Assembly (NCBI GenBank): GCA_937892955.1 | Contig: CALBKH010000008.1 | Location: forward strand, 1 to 64,000 | Direction: 5' to 3' | DNA length: 64,000 nt | Origin: an uncultured Alphaproteobacteria bacterium | GTDB taxonomy: Bacteria; Pseudomonadota; Alphaproteobacteria; Rhizobiales; Ancalomicrobiaceae | Shown here: positions 40,932-49,968 of the stretch, piece after piece | Layout: each line of letters opens with the position of its first letter | Position numbering within the stretch: the first letter of the stretch is position 1 | Position numbers and translations under genes: made by a program | The notes under the pieces: generated by a model | Told to the model about the DNA's origin: nothing | Database searches by the model: none | The model's input: only the letters and a program-made list of their open reading frames with translations

Positions 40932-41927
40932 ATGTCCAACACCACTCCCGCCGCCGCCGGCGGCCCGACGCACGCCGGACCGGGCGGGCTCGCTCACCTG
41001 CCGCTGCCGCTCTTCGCCGCGCCGATGGGCATCGGCGGCCTCGGTCTCGCCTGGCGCGAGGCCGGTCATGCGCTCGGCGCGCCGAAGATCGTCGGCGAAG
41101 GGCTGCTCGGGCTCGCCGCCGCGGTGTGGCTGCTGATCCTGGCGCTGCACGTCGTCCGCGCCATGCGCCATCCGGAGGCGCTCGCCGGCGACCTCAAGCA
41201 TCCGATCCGCTCGGCCTTCGTCGGCGCGATCACCATCGGCCTGATGATCGTCGCCGGCGGCCTGATCCCCTACGCCCGCGGCCTCGCTTCGGGTGTGTGG
41301 ATCGTCGCCGTGGTGGTTCATCTGGCGATCGGCATCTGGACGGTGCGCGGTCTCCTCACCGCGCCGCGCGAGGCGGCGACGCTGACGCCGCCGCTCCTCA
41401 TCCCGATGGTCGGCAACATCCTCGCCCCGGTGATCGGCGCCAAGCTCGGTTATCACGACCTCTCCTGGGGCCTGTTCGGCCTCGGCGCGCTCCTGTGGGT
41501 GCTGATCCAGCCGTCGATCATCAACCGCATCGCCACCGGTCCGACCATGCCGGACAAGTTGAAGCCGACGCTGGTGATCCTGCTGGCACCGCCGGCGGTG
41601 GGCTCGATCGCGCTCGCCAACCTCAGCGGCGGGTTCGGACCGGGACCTTCGGCGATCTACGGCCTCGCCGCCTTCGTCGCGGCGGTGCTCCTCACCATCA
41701 CGCCGATCTTCCGGCGCATCCCCTTCGCCATGTCGTGGTGGGGCTACACCTTCCCCTCGGCCGCCTTCTCGGTGGCGACCTCGGCCTTCACGCTCGCCCA
41801 TCCCTCGGCGGCGATGATCGTGGCGAGCTGGACGGTGTTGGCGCTCGCCAGCGCGATCATCACCTTGGTCGCGATCGCGACTCTCAAGGCGGCGGCCGGC
41901 GGACACCTGCTGGTGCCGGAGGGCTGA
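40932..41927 (+). CDS. TDT/SLAC1-family (TehA-like) transporter
   Basis: A 331-residue membrane protein with ten predicted helices, fitting the tellurite-resistance/dicarboxylate/SLAC1 channel family. Characteristic parts are PLPLFAAPMGIGGLGLAWREA at the first helix, the LLIPMVGNILAPVIGA helix, and FAMSWWGYTFPSAAFSVATSAF, the family's signature segment near the C-terminal end. Members export sulfite, tellurite-related anions, malate or nitrate; the substrate here is not known. The ATG before SNTTPAAAGG has AGGGGACC upstream, and 45 extra open codons before it span the palindrome and are not coding. Regulation through the AT-rich palindrome is likely. Confidence 0.87.
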   Translation: MSNTTPAAAGGPTHAGPGGLAHLPLPLFAAPMGIGGLGLAWREAGHALGAPKIVGEGLLGLAAAVWLLILALHVVRAMRHPEALAGDLKHPIRSAFVGAITIGLMIVAGGLIPYARGLASGVWIVAVVVHLAIGIWTVRGLLTAPREAATLTPPLLIPMVGNILAPVIGAKLGYHDLSWGLFGLGALLWVLIQPSIINRIATGPTMPDKLKPTLVILLAPPAVGSIALANLSGGFGPGPSAIYGLAAFVAAVLLTITPIFRRIPFAMSWWGYTFPSAAFSVATSAFTLAHPSAAMIVASWTVLALASAIITLVAIATLKAAAGGHLLVPEG

Positions 41928-41960
41928 TCGCCCCGTTCGAGCGAGAACCATCGAAAGCCA

Positions 41961-41986
41961 GAGAGCCGGCCACGAGGCCGGCTCTC
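41961..41986. terminator. bidirectional terminator-like hairpin
   Basis: Perfect 11-bp stem GAGAGCCGGCC/GGCCGGCTCTC with a 4-base loop, between the convergent transporter and the 48-residue membrane peptide. There is no long U-tract. Confidence 0.6.
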
Positions 41987-42012
41987 GCCGTTTCGGGGCG
42001 CGCGGGTTCGGG

Positions 42013-42159
42013 TCAGTGCCCCATATGGCCGCCCGCCGGAGCAGATCCGGACATCAGGAGGGTCGGATCCATCATGCCGAAGATCATGGCGATGTGGGCG
42101 ACCACCAGGAAGACACCGACCACCAGCATCACGAAGAGGGCGAGGAGCATGCGCAGCAT
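42013..42159 (-). CDS. 48-residue membrane peptide with Met/His tail
   Basis: Short gene downstream of holC. The product starts MLRMLLALFVMLVVGVFLVV, one hydrophobic helix, and continues AHIAMIFGMMDPTLL, ending SAPAGGHMGH. Methionine (9 of 48) and a terminal His-Met-Gly-His cluster are striking and could bind copper or another soft metal, though this is only a suggestion. An in-frame GTG three codons upstream is an alternative start; the ribosome-binding site is weak (GGTGG). It converges with the transporter across a strong hairpin. The family is not recognised. Confidence 0.5.
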   Translation of the reverse strand: MLRMLLALFVMLVVGVFLVVAHIAMIFGMMDPTLLMSGSAPAGGHMGH

Positions 42160-42235
42160 GTGGTCCACCGGCGACGGCGAGCGCCGAAACGACGATCCTA
42201 GAACTGTGCGAGCGGAATGCGAAGACGGGGCGCGA

Positions 42236-42697
42236 TCACGCCCTCTTCACCCAGCGGCCGCGCTCGTCCTGGACCCAGTAGGTGGCGTCGTGGCCGGCGG
42301 CCTTGACCGTCTTCCAGTTCGCACGCGCTTCGATCACCGCCTCGTCGTCGTTGCCGTCGAAGACGAAGACGGCGCGGGTGAGGCCGGCGAGATCGGGGGC
42401 GACGGCGCGGTCGACGAGGAAGCGGACGGTGAAGGGCGGATCGACCGGGCCGGGCTCGGCCGGGTCGGCGGTGAGTAGGATGGCGAGCTCGCCGGGGTCG
42501 GCGTCGCGGCTCGTGCCGTGGGGCAGGAAGCTCTCCTCGGAGAAGGTCCACAGATGGGCGTCGAGCGCGTCACGGCGCTCGATCGAGCCGGTCTGCACCA
42601 CCGTCTTCCAGCCGCGCTCGACGCATTTCTGCAGGAGCTCGGGCAGCGCCTGCTCGAGGGTGCGGGTCTGGAGGTGGTAGAAGAGGACTTCGGTCAT
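42236..42697 (-). CDS. holC: DNA polymerase III chi subunit
   Basis: Accessory subunit of the clamp-loader complex that binds SSB. The 153 residues open MTEVLFYHLQTRTLEQALPELLQKC and show the family core ERRDALDAHLWTFSEESFLPHG and LAILLTADPAEP, with FVFDGNDDEAVIEAR towards the end. Length and order agree with HolC. The link with pepA immediately upstream (about 330 bases) is conserved from E. coli (pepA-holC-valS) to alphaproteobacteria. Confidence 0.93.
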   Translation of the reverse strand: MTEVLFYHLQTRTLEQALPELLQKCVERGWKTVVQTGSIERRDALDAHLWTFSEESFLPHGTSRDADPGELAILLTADPAEPGPVDPPFTVRFLVDRAVAPDLAGLTRAVFVFDGNDDEAVIEARANWKTVKAAGHDATYWVQDERGRWVKRA

Positions 42698-43031
42698 GAC
42701 GGGGTCCTCGGCATAGCTGCGAGTATCTCATCTTCTCGCGAGACGTTCACATGGTCACGAGTGCGTCCGAAAGACCACCGATGCCCCCCTGTTCGAGCAC
42801 GAACACGAGGTGGGTCATCCCCGACCGAGGCGAAGCCGAGAGGAAGGGAATCCATCGGCGCCTCGACGTGGCGAAAGGCCGGTGGGTCCCCTTCCCTCGC
42901 TCCGCGCGCCGGGGACGACCGAGGAGTGAACGACGAGAGAATCGACCTGCTCCAGCCCTGGACCATGCCCGCTGCCTCCGGTCCCCCTCCCCTGCTCGGG
43001 GAGAGGGAAAAGGACTTTCGCGGACCGGCCC
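42698..43031. other. intergenic region between pepA and holC
   Basis: About 330 bases without a gene. It contains several short G/C inverted repeats (CTCCCCTGCTCGGGGAGAG-like at about 42,988-43,008, just downstream of the pepA stop, and GTCCCC/GGGGAC at about 42,886-42,916) that could end pepA transcription. No regulatory motif was recognised. Confidence 0.45.
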
Positions 43032-44531
43032 TCACTTCGTCTCGTAGTGATCCGCCACCAGACGATCGAGGAGGCGGACGCCCCAGCCCGACGTCCAACC
43101 CTTGTTGAGTTCGGTCGCCGGCGAGCCCATCGCCGTGCCGGCGATGTCGAGATGGGCCCAGGGCACGTCGCCGACGAAACGCTTGAGGAACTGCGCCGCG
43201 GTGATCGAGCCGGCGTCGCGACCGCCGGTGTTCTTCATGTCGGCCCAGGTGCTGTCGATCAGCTTGTCGTACTCGGGAGCGAGCGGCAGGCGCCACACCG
43301 TCTCGCCGGTGGCGAGGCCGGCGGCGGTGATGCGGTTCGCCAGCGTGTCGTCGTTGGCGAAGAGGCCGCCGTTGATCTTGCCGAGGGCGACGAGGATGGC
43401 GCCGGTCAGCGTCGCCAGATCGACGATGAAGGCCGGCTTGATCTCCTCCTTGACGTGCCAGAGCACGTCGCAGAGCACGAGACGGCCCTCGGCGTCGGTG
43501 TTGATGATCTCGATGGTCTGGCCGGAGAGCGAGGTGACGATGTCGCCCGGGCGCTGGGCGCCGGCGTCGGGCATGTTCTCGACCAGGCCGATGGCACCGA
43601 CGACGTTGACCTTGGCATGCCGAGCCGCCAGCGCGTGCATCAGGCCGGTGACCACCGCGGCGCCGCCCATGTCGCCCTTCATGTCCTCCATGCCGGCGCC
43701 GGGCTTGATCGAGATGCCGCCCGAATCGAAGACCACGCCCTTGCCGACGAAGGCAACCGGGGCCTCGCCCTTCTCGCCGCCGTTCCAGCGCATGAAGACG
43801 ACGCGCGGCGGGCGCTTCGAGCCCTGGGCGACGCCGAGGAGGGCATTCCAGCCGGCCTTCTTCAGCTCCTTCTCGCCGAGGATCTCGATCTCGACGCCGA
43901 GCTTCTCCAGCTTGGCGGCCTTCTTGGCGAATTCCTCGGTGCCGAGCACGTTGGCCGGCTCGCAGATGAGGTCGCGGGTGAGGGTGGCGCCGTCGGCGAC
44001 CGCTTCACGCGGCGCCCAAGCCTTCTTGGCGGTGGCGGGATTTTCCACCGCGAGGGTGAGCTTCAGCGGCTTCGGCTCGTCCTCGTCCTTCTTCTTCGAC
44101 TTGTAGGCGTCGAAGCTCCAGCCGCGCAGGCGCACGCCGAGACCGATCTCGGCGGCCTGATCGGCGGTGATCGCGGTGCCGTCGGCGCGTTCGACGAAGA
44201 GGGTGGCGTTCGTCGCCTTGACCTCGATGAGCTTGGCGGTGACCGCCCCGCCGAGGCGCGCCCAGTCCTTCTCGGCCAGATCGGCCGGCTTTCCGAGGCC
44301 GACGACGATCACCCGATCGAGCTCCGTGCCGGCGGGGGCGACGACGTCGAGGGTGGCGAACTGCTTGCCCTTGAAGGCGGCCTTCTGAACGGCGCGGGCG
44401 ATCACTCCGCCGGCCTTCGCGTCGAAGGCGGCCGCGGCCGGCGCCAGCGCCAGATCCTCGGCGACGAGGACGACGAGGACACCGGTGTCGGGGGCGGCGA
44501 GCTTGGAGAAGGAGACGGCGGGCTGCGGCAT
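43032..44531 (-). CDS. pepA: leucyl aminopeptidase (M17 family)
   Basis: Two-metal cytosolic aminopeptidase; in E. coli PepA also binds DNA and works in ColE1 cer recombination and carAB control. The 499-residue protein has the N-terminal macro-like domain (1-165) and the catalytic domain with FVGKGVVFDSGGISIKPG, MKGDMGGAAVVTG and the metal signature NTDAEGRLVL. The start at MPQPAVSFSKLAAPDTG fits the family; 28 open codons upstream do not. It diverges from the lptF operon. Confidence 0.95.
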   Translation of the reverse strand: MPQPAVSFSKLAAPDTGVLVVLVAEDLALAPAAAAFDAKAGGVIARAVQKAAFKGKQFATLDVVAPAGTELDRVIVVGLGKPADLAEKDWARLGGAVTAKLIEVKATNATLFVERADGTAITADQAAEIGLGVRLRGWSFDAYKSKKKDEDEPKPLKLTLAVENPATAKKAWAPREAVADGATLTRDLICEPANVLGTEEFAKKAAKLEKLGVEIEILGEKELKKAGWNALLGVAQGSKRPPRVVFMRWNGGEKGEAPVAFVGKGVVFDSGGISIKPGAGMEDMKGDMGGAAVVTGLMHALAARHAKVNVVGAIGLVENMPDAGAQRPGDIVTSLSGQTIEIINTDAEGRLVLCDVLWHVKEEIKPAFIVDLATLTGAILVALGKINGGLFANDDTLANRITAAGLATGETVWRLPLAPEYDKLIDSTWADMKNTGGRDAGSITAAQFLKRFVGDVPWAHLDIAGTAMGSPATELNKGWTSGWGVRLLDRLVADHYETK

Positions 44532-44847
44532 CGAGGGGAACTCCGGAGGGACGAAGGGCGTGCGACACGCGGAAGAAGTCGGGGCGAATGTGGAGCGCCG
44601 CGACGCGAACGGCAAGCGCCGAGGCGCATCGAGGTCCGTGTCCGCGCGGCATCAACCTTTCGTCAACCATGTTTCTTGGCGATCGATTAGGCATTCCGCG
44701 CTTGGATGAACGCCAGGGACATGGGATGACACGCGCCGATCGATCCGGCCCGCCGGAGGCCACGATCACGGCGTGATGACGCGCGAACATGGCGTCGACG
44801 ACGGCGCCCGGCGCGCGTACCCCATGATGGAGGACCACGGAAGAGAT
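44532..44847. other. divergent promoter region pepA / lptF
   Basis: About 315 bases without a gene. In-frame ATGs for lptF at 44,773 and 44,824 lie here but have no ribosome-binding site. No repeat or operator was recognised. Confidence 0.45.
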
Positions 44848-46059
44848 ATGCGGCTCATCGAGCGTTACATCTTCCGTCGTACGGCAGGCGCGTTCCTGCT
44901 CACCCTGATGGCGCTGGCCGGCGTCGTCTGGGTGACCCAGGCGCTGCGCCAGATGAACATCATCACCGCCAAGGGCGCCGCCCTCCTCGTCTTCTTCGAG
45001 ATCACCGCGCTCGCCCTGCCCTTCCTGGTGATCGTCATCGCGCCCTTCGCGCTGCTCATCGCCGCCGTGCAGACGCTCAACGCCTTCAATGCGGAGAGCG
45101 AACTGGTCGTGCTCAACGCTTCGGGCGCGTCGCGCTTCGTCGTGCTGAAACCGCTGCTGGCGCTGGCGGGCGTGACCGCCCTGGTCATGCTCGTCCTCAC
45201 TTCGTGGGGTTCGCCGACGGCGCTCAGGGCGCTCCGCAACGAACTGACCAAGGTCAACGTCGACCTCGTCGCCAACATCGTCCAGCCCGGACGCTTCGTC
45301 GACATCGAGGGCGGCCTCACCTTCCACATCCGCAATCGATCCGGCGACGGCTCGCTCGCCGGTCTCTTCGTCGAGGATCGCCGCGATCCCGATGTCGCCT
45401 TCGCCTACATCGCCGAGCGTGCCGCGATCGTCGAGATGTTCGGCAAGACGCTGCTGGTGATGCGCGACGGCGTCATCCACCGGCGCACCAACAAGGACGG
45501 CAACCTGTCGCTGGTCGACTTCGAATCCTACGCGTTCGACCTCTCGGGCCTGACGCCGACCAACGTGGCGCCGACCTATCGGCCGTCGGAACGCTCGACG
45601 GCGGAACTGTGGCAGGCGTCGAGCGATGCGGGGCAGAACGATCCGCAGGCGCAGCGCGCCGCCGGGCGTCTGCGCGCCGAACTGCACGACCGGTTGTCGC
45701 AACCGCTGCTGCCGCTCGCCTTCGCGCTCGTCGCATTCCTGGCGCTGGGCGACGCTCGCACCACCCGTCAGGGGCGCGGCTTCGCCATTCTGACCACCAT
45801 CGTCGTCTCCGGGGCCTTGCGTGGCGCCCACTTCGCCGCGTCGAGCGCGGCGGCGACCTCGTCGCTCGCCGTCGTCGTGCTCTATGGCGTGCCGGGCGTC
45901 GCGATCGTCGCCGGTCTCGCTCTGGTGGCGGGGGACCGTACGCCGTCGCTGCCGGCGCCGGTCGACCGCTTCCTCGATCTCGTCGGCGACGGCGTCGGCT
46001 TCCTCGCGCGCCGCATCGGCGATCGCCTCGGCCTCGGCAACGGGGGAGAGACGGCATGA
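44848..46059 (+). CDS. lptF: LPS export permease LptF
   Basis: Inner-membrane subunit of the LptB2FG transporter that extracts LPS and passes it to LptC and the bridge. The 403 residues follow the LptF/LptG plan: three N-terminal helices (RLIERYIFRRTAGAFLLTLMALAG; VFFEITALALPFLVIVIAPFALL; LKPLLALAGVTALVMLVL), a periplasmic beta-jellyroll (about 130-275) and three C-terminal helices. The ATG before RLIERYIF has GGAAGAG upstream. The stop overlaps the lptG start by ATGA. lptF, lptG, lptD and surA probably form one envelope-biogenesis operon. Confidence 0.94.
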   Translation: MRLIERYIFRRTAGAFLLTLMALAGVVWVTQALRQMNIITAKGAALLVFFEITALALPFLVIVIAPFALLIAAVQTLNAFNAESELVVLNASGASRFVVLKPLLALAGVTALVMLVLTSWGSPTALRALRNELTKVNVDLVANIVQPGRFVDIEGGLTFHIRNRSGDGSLAGLFVEDRRDPDVAFAYIAERAAIVEMFGKTLLVMRDGVIHRRTNKDGNLSLVDFESYAFDLSGLTPTNVAPTYRPSERSTAELWQASSDAGQNDPQAQRAAGRLRAELHDRLSQPLLPLAFALVAFLALGDARTTRQGRGFAILTTIVVSGALRGAHFAASSAAATSSLAVVVLYGVPGVAIVAGLALVAGDRTPSLPAPVDRFLDLVGDGVGFLARRIGDRLGLGNGGETA

Positions 46060-47147
46060 TCGGATCGACGCTCGGCCTCTACTTCGGACGGCGGATCCTG
46101 ATGGCGATCCTTTCGATCTTCGGCATCGCCTTCGCCATCGTCTTCATGTTCGACTTCCTCGACATGATCCGCGCCACCGTCGACCGGCCGAGTTTCCGCT
46201 GGGGGATCGCCTTCCAAGCGTCGTTCTTCCGCATCCCGACCTTCTCCGAACAGGTGCTGCCCTTCGCCACGCTGTTCGGGGCGATGACGGCGTTCCTGGC
46301 GCTGTCGCGCAAGCTCGAGCTGGTGGTGGCGCGCGCCGCCGGTATCTCGGTGTGGCAGTTCACCGCCCCGGCGCTGGCGGTGGCGGCCGGGCTCGGGCTG
46401 TTCGCGACACTCGTCTACAATCCCTTCGCCGCGGCGATGAAGGAGCGCTCCGACCGTATGGTGTCGGAGCTCGCCGGGCCCGAGAAGAAGACGATGCTCG
46501 ACACCGCGCAGGCGGTGTGGCTGCGCCAGGACGGCGAGGACGGGGAATCGATCATCCGCGCCGGACGCGCCGTCGACCGCGGCCTGCATCTGACCGACGT
46601 CGACATCTACGCCTTCGACAAGGTCGGCAAGTTCCGCGAGCGGATCGAGGCGGAGAGCGCCGATTACGACGACGGCCAATGGCGGCTCTCCAAGGCGCGA
46701 GTCCATGCCTCGGGGCACGATCCACAGGTCTTCGACGTCTACCGACTGTCGACCCGATTGAAGCGCGAACAGGTCGGCGAGAGCCTCGCCCAGCCCGACA
46801 CGCTGTCGTTCTGGGCGCTGCCGTCGTTCATCGAGACGGCGCGCAACGCCGGATTGCCGGCCTATCAATTCGAGCTTCAATATCAATTGCTTCTGGCACG
46901 ACCGCTGCTCCTGGTGGCGATGGTGGCGATCGCGGCGACGGTTTCTCTCCGAGTGTTCCGCTTCGGCAACATCGGGCGGATGATTCTCGGTGGCGTCGCT
47001 GCGGGCTTCGTGCTTTATGTCGTCGGAGAGGTCGCGCGGGGTCTCGGGGGCGCGGGAATGGTCCCGCCAGCTCTGGCAGCTTGGTCGCCCGCCGTGGTCG
47101 CATCGTCGATGGGTTTCACCATTCTGCTGTATCTGGAGGACGGTTAG
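46056..47147 (+). CDS. lptG: LPS export permease LptG
   Basis: The second permease subunit, paired with LptF. The 363-residue protein begins MIGSTLGLYFGRRILMAILSIFGIAFAIVF, has the usual three-helix, jellyroll, three-helix order and ends with helices ARPLLLVAMVAIAATVSLRVF and GGVAAGFVLYVVGEVARGLG. The family hallmark LPF-x-TLFGAMTAFLALSRKLELVVARAAGIS is present at about 68-100. ATGA coupling to lptF fixes the start. lptD begins two bases after its stop. Confidence 0.94.
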   Translation: MIGSTLGLYFGRRILMAILSIFGIAFAIVFMFDFLDMIRATVDRPSFRWGIAFQASFFRIPTFSEQVLPFATLFGAMTAFLALSRKLELVVARAAGISVWQFTAPALAVAAGLGLFATLVYNPFAAAMKERSDRMVSELAGPEKKTMLDTAQAVWLRQDGEDGESIIRAGRAVDRGLHLTDVDIYAFDKVGKFRERIEAESADYDDGQWRLSKARVHASGHDPQVFDVYRLSTRLKREQVGESLAQPDTLSFWALPSFIETARNAGLPAYQFELQYQLLLARPLLLVAMVAIAATVSLRVFRFGNIGRMILGGVAAGFVLYVVGEVARGLGGAGMVPPALAAWSPAVVASSMGFTILLYLEDG

Positions 47148-47149
47148 AC

Positions 47150-49807
47150 ATGCTCCGCGCCGTCCTCGATCGGCACGACCAGAGTTCACCGGGTTCGAAC
47201 GGCCGCCTCGGCGCGCCGAACGGTGGCGGTCGTCCGTCGACGACCTCCACGAAGAAGCCTCTTTCGTCGAAATTCTCGGTGCTCGGCGCGTTCCGCGGCC
47301 GCTCGCTCGCCACCACGGCCCTGGCGCTGATAACGGCGGTGGCCCTCACCGCGCCGGCTCCCGCCGCGACGCAGGAGGTGAAGCCGGCGACGCAGAAGTC
47401 GAAGCCGGTGGCGCCGAAGGTGAAGCCGGCGATCCCGGCGGCGGTGAAGCCGCTCGAGACCAAGCCGACCACCCGCGACTCCCACATGGTGGTGGAGGCC
47501 GATCAGGTCGTCTACGACAACGACGCCGACACCGTCACGGCGCTCGGCCGGGTGCAGATCTACTACAAGGGCAACACGCTCACGGCGCGCAAGGTGATCT
47601 ACCGGCGCGCCGCCAAGCGGGTGATCGCGGAAGGCGACGCCCGGCTCGTCGACAAGGACGGCAACGTCCTCACTTCGCCGAAGCTCGACGTCTCCGACGG
47701 CTTCGTCGACGGCTTCGTCGAATCCCTGCGCATCGACACCATCGACCGGTCGCGATTCGCCGCGGAGAGCGCGACGCGGTCGGACGGCGACGTCACCGTC
47801 TTCGAGAAGGGCGTCTACACCGCCTGCCAGACCTGCGTGAACGAGCCGACCCGGCCGCCGTTCTGGCAGATCAAGGCGGCGAAGATCATCCACAAGCAGA
47901 AAGAGAAGACCGTCTACTACGAGGACGCGCGCCTCGAGATGCTGGGTATGCCGATCGCCTGGGTGCCCTACTTCCAGCACCCGGATCCGTCGGAGACCCA
48001 CAAGACCGGCTTCCTGATGCCGCGGGTGATCAACTCCGCCAAGCTCGGTCTCGGCGTGCAGGTGCCGTTCTTCTGGGCGCCGACCTCGGATTGGGATGCA
48101 ACCTTCTCGCCGGTGGCGCTGTCGCGCCAGGGCGTGCTGCTCGACCTCGAGGTGCGCCATCGGTTCGAGTCCGGCATGGTGACCGCGCGGGCCCTCGGCA
48201 TCGACCAGGTCGACCCGAGCGCCTTCAAGTTCACCAGCGGTGATCGCGAGCGCCGCGGCGCGCTCCTGACGACCGGCAAGTTCTCGATCAACGAGAACTG
48301 GAGCTGGGGCTGGGACGCGACGCTCGTCTCCGACCGTCGCTTCCTCACCGACTACCACCTCATTCCCTACAGCGCCGATCGCACGATCTCGACCGTGTTC
48401 CTCACCGGCCAGGGGCTGAGGAACTATTTCGACGCCCGGCTCTACCGCTTCTCGGTGTTCAACGACGATCTCGCCTACGACAAGTACGGCAACATGCTGC
48501 TGTTCGGCTCCGGCAACGATCTGCAGGACAAGCAGCCGGTGGTGCATCCGGTCGTCGACTACGATTTCGTCTCGGAACATCCGGTGGCCGGCGGCGAGGT
48601 CTCGGCACACCTCAACCTGACCAGCCTGACGCGCGACAAGACCGACATCGACACCTACGGGCGGGTGCTCGGCATCGCCGGTACGTTCACGCGCGTCTCC
48701 GGCATGGTCGGTTGGCGGCGCGAGATCATCGACGATCTCGGTCAGGTCGTGACGCCCTTCGCCTCGCTGCGCGGCGACGTCTTCTTCGACAAGTCGGCGG
48801 ACCCGACCCTGGTCGGCTTCGTCAACAACGGAACGCTGGCGCGGATCACGCCGACCATCGGCCTCGAATACCGCTTCCCGTTCATCGCGCAGACGAGCTT
48901 CGGCGCCCACACGTTCTCGCCGATCGCCCAGTTGGTGATGCGGCCGAACGAGCAGTGGATGGGTAAGTTGCCGAACGAGGACGCACAGAGCGTCGTGTTC
49001 GACGACACCACCCTGTTCCGGCCCGACAAGTTCGCCGGCTGGGACCGTTCGGAAGGCGGCACACGCCTCAACGTCGGCGGCCAGTACACGTTCCACGGCC
49101 CCGCCGGCGGCTCGCTGTCGGCGCTGTTCGGCAGGTCCTACCTGCTCGCCGGGGCGAACTCCTTCGCCTATCCCGACTACACGACGCTCATGGCGCAGGC
49201 GGCGCTGGGACGGCCGGTGCCGCTCACCGCCTACGGATCGGGTCTCGAGACCAACGCCTCCGATTGGGTCGCGCGCGTCTCGCTCGACAGCGCCAACGGC
49301 TTCCGCATCGGCGCGCAGACGCGCTTCGACCAATCCGACTTCACGCTCAATCGCGCCGACATCCAGGCGACGGGCACCAGCGGTCCGCTCACCGCCGGCG
49401 TCGGCTGGGCCTATCTGAGGACGCCGCGCGAACTCTACGATCTGCTCACCGCCTACGATGCGGCCGGCGTGGCCGGCGCCGCGGCGATCCGCAACGCGCT
49501 GAAGGATGCCCGGTCGGAATTGCAGACCCACGCCAATCTGCGTCTGGCGACGAACTGGCGCCTCTACGGCGGTCTGCGTTACGACCTGAAGAGCAAGTTC
49601 ATCTCGGGCAACAGCGTCGGCATCGGCTACGACAACGACAGCTTCTCGATCTCACTGTCCTACAGCGACGCGACCTACACCGCGGTCGACACCTCGACCC
49701 TGCCGGTGACGGTCGGTTCGGTGCACGATCAGACCTTCTATCTGCGCTTCGGCTTCCGCACGCTGGGCGACGGCCAGCTGTCCAACAGTCTGTCGACGAC
49801 GAACTGA
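47150..49807 (+). CDS. lptD: LPS-assembly outer-membrane protein LptD
   Basis: Receives LPS from the periplasmic bridge and inserts it into the outer leaflet. The 885-residue protein has a jellyroll domain (about 110-230: HMVVEADQVVYDNDADTVTALGRVQIYYKG, KRVIAEGDARLVDKDG). The conserved cysteine pair follows (VYTACQTCVNE) and then the large beta-barrel. The start has GGAGG upstream but gives about 45 residues before the signal peptide (SLATTALALITAVALTAPAPAA). A GTG at 47,279 would give a conventional signal peptide but lacks a ribosome-binding site, so the true start is uncertain. A Lys-Pro-rich linker (KPATQKSKPVAPKVKPAIP) follows the signal region. Confidence 0.93.
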   Translation: MLRAVLDRHDQSSPGSNGRLGAPNGGGRPSTTSTKKPLSSKFSVLGAFRGRSLATTALALITAVALTAPAPAATQEVKPATQKSKPVAPKVKPAIPAAVKPLETKPTTRDSHMVVEADQVVYDNDADTVTALGRVQIYYKGNTLTARKVIYRRAAKRVIAEGDARLVDKDGNVLTSPKLDVSDGFVDGFVESLRIDTIDRSRFAAESATRSDGDVTVFEKGVYTACQTCVNEPTRPPFWQIKAAKIIHKQKEKTVYYEDARLEMLGMPIAWVPYFQHPDPSETHKTGFLMPRVINSAKLGLGVQVPFFWAPTSDWDATFSPVALSRQGVLLDLEVRHRFESGMVTARALGIDQVDPSAFKFTSGDRERRGALLTTGKFSINENWSWGWDATLVSDRRFLTDYHLIPYSADRTISTVFLTGQGLRNYFDARLYRFSVFNDDLAYDKYGNMLLFGSGNDLQDKQPVVHPVVDYDFVSEHPVAGGEVSAHLNLTSLTRDKTDIDTYGRVLGIAGTFTRVSGMVGWRREIIDDLGQVVTPFASLRGDVFFDKSADPTLVGFVNNGTLARITPTIGLEYRFPFIAQTSFGAHTFSPIAQLVMRPNEQWMGKLPNEDAQSVVFDDTTLFRPDKFAGWDRSEGGTRLNVGGQYTFHGPAGGSLSALFGRSYLLAGANSFAYPDYTTLMAQAALGRPVPLTAYGSGLETNASDWVARVSLDSANGFRIGAQTRFDQSDFTLNRADIQATGTSGPLTAGVGWAYLRTPRELYDLLTAYDAAGVAGAAAIRNALKDARSELQTHANLRLATNWRLYGGLRYDLKSKFISGNSVGIGYDNDSFSISLSYSDATYTAVDTSTLPVTVGSVHDQTFYLRFGFRTLGDGQLSNSLSTTN

Positions 49808-49968
49808 GCGTCGGGACGACGATTCGGCTGCGAAAGCGGCGGCGACCACGATATCGCCATGCCTTCGACGGATACATGAGCGAGAAACGCGTCGATCTCG
49901 CCGGATCATCCGAGACGAGCGACGGAAAACGGCCCGATGGCCGGAACGAGAGGAGGGACGAGGGGATC

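Noticed and set aside
47186..49531. Open frame of about 780 codons opposite lptD.
   Set aside because: Antisense artefact without any recognised domain.
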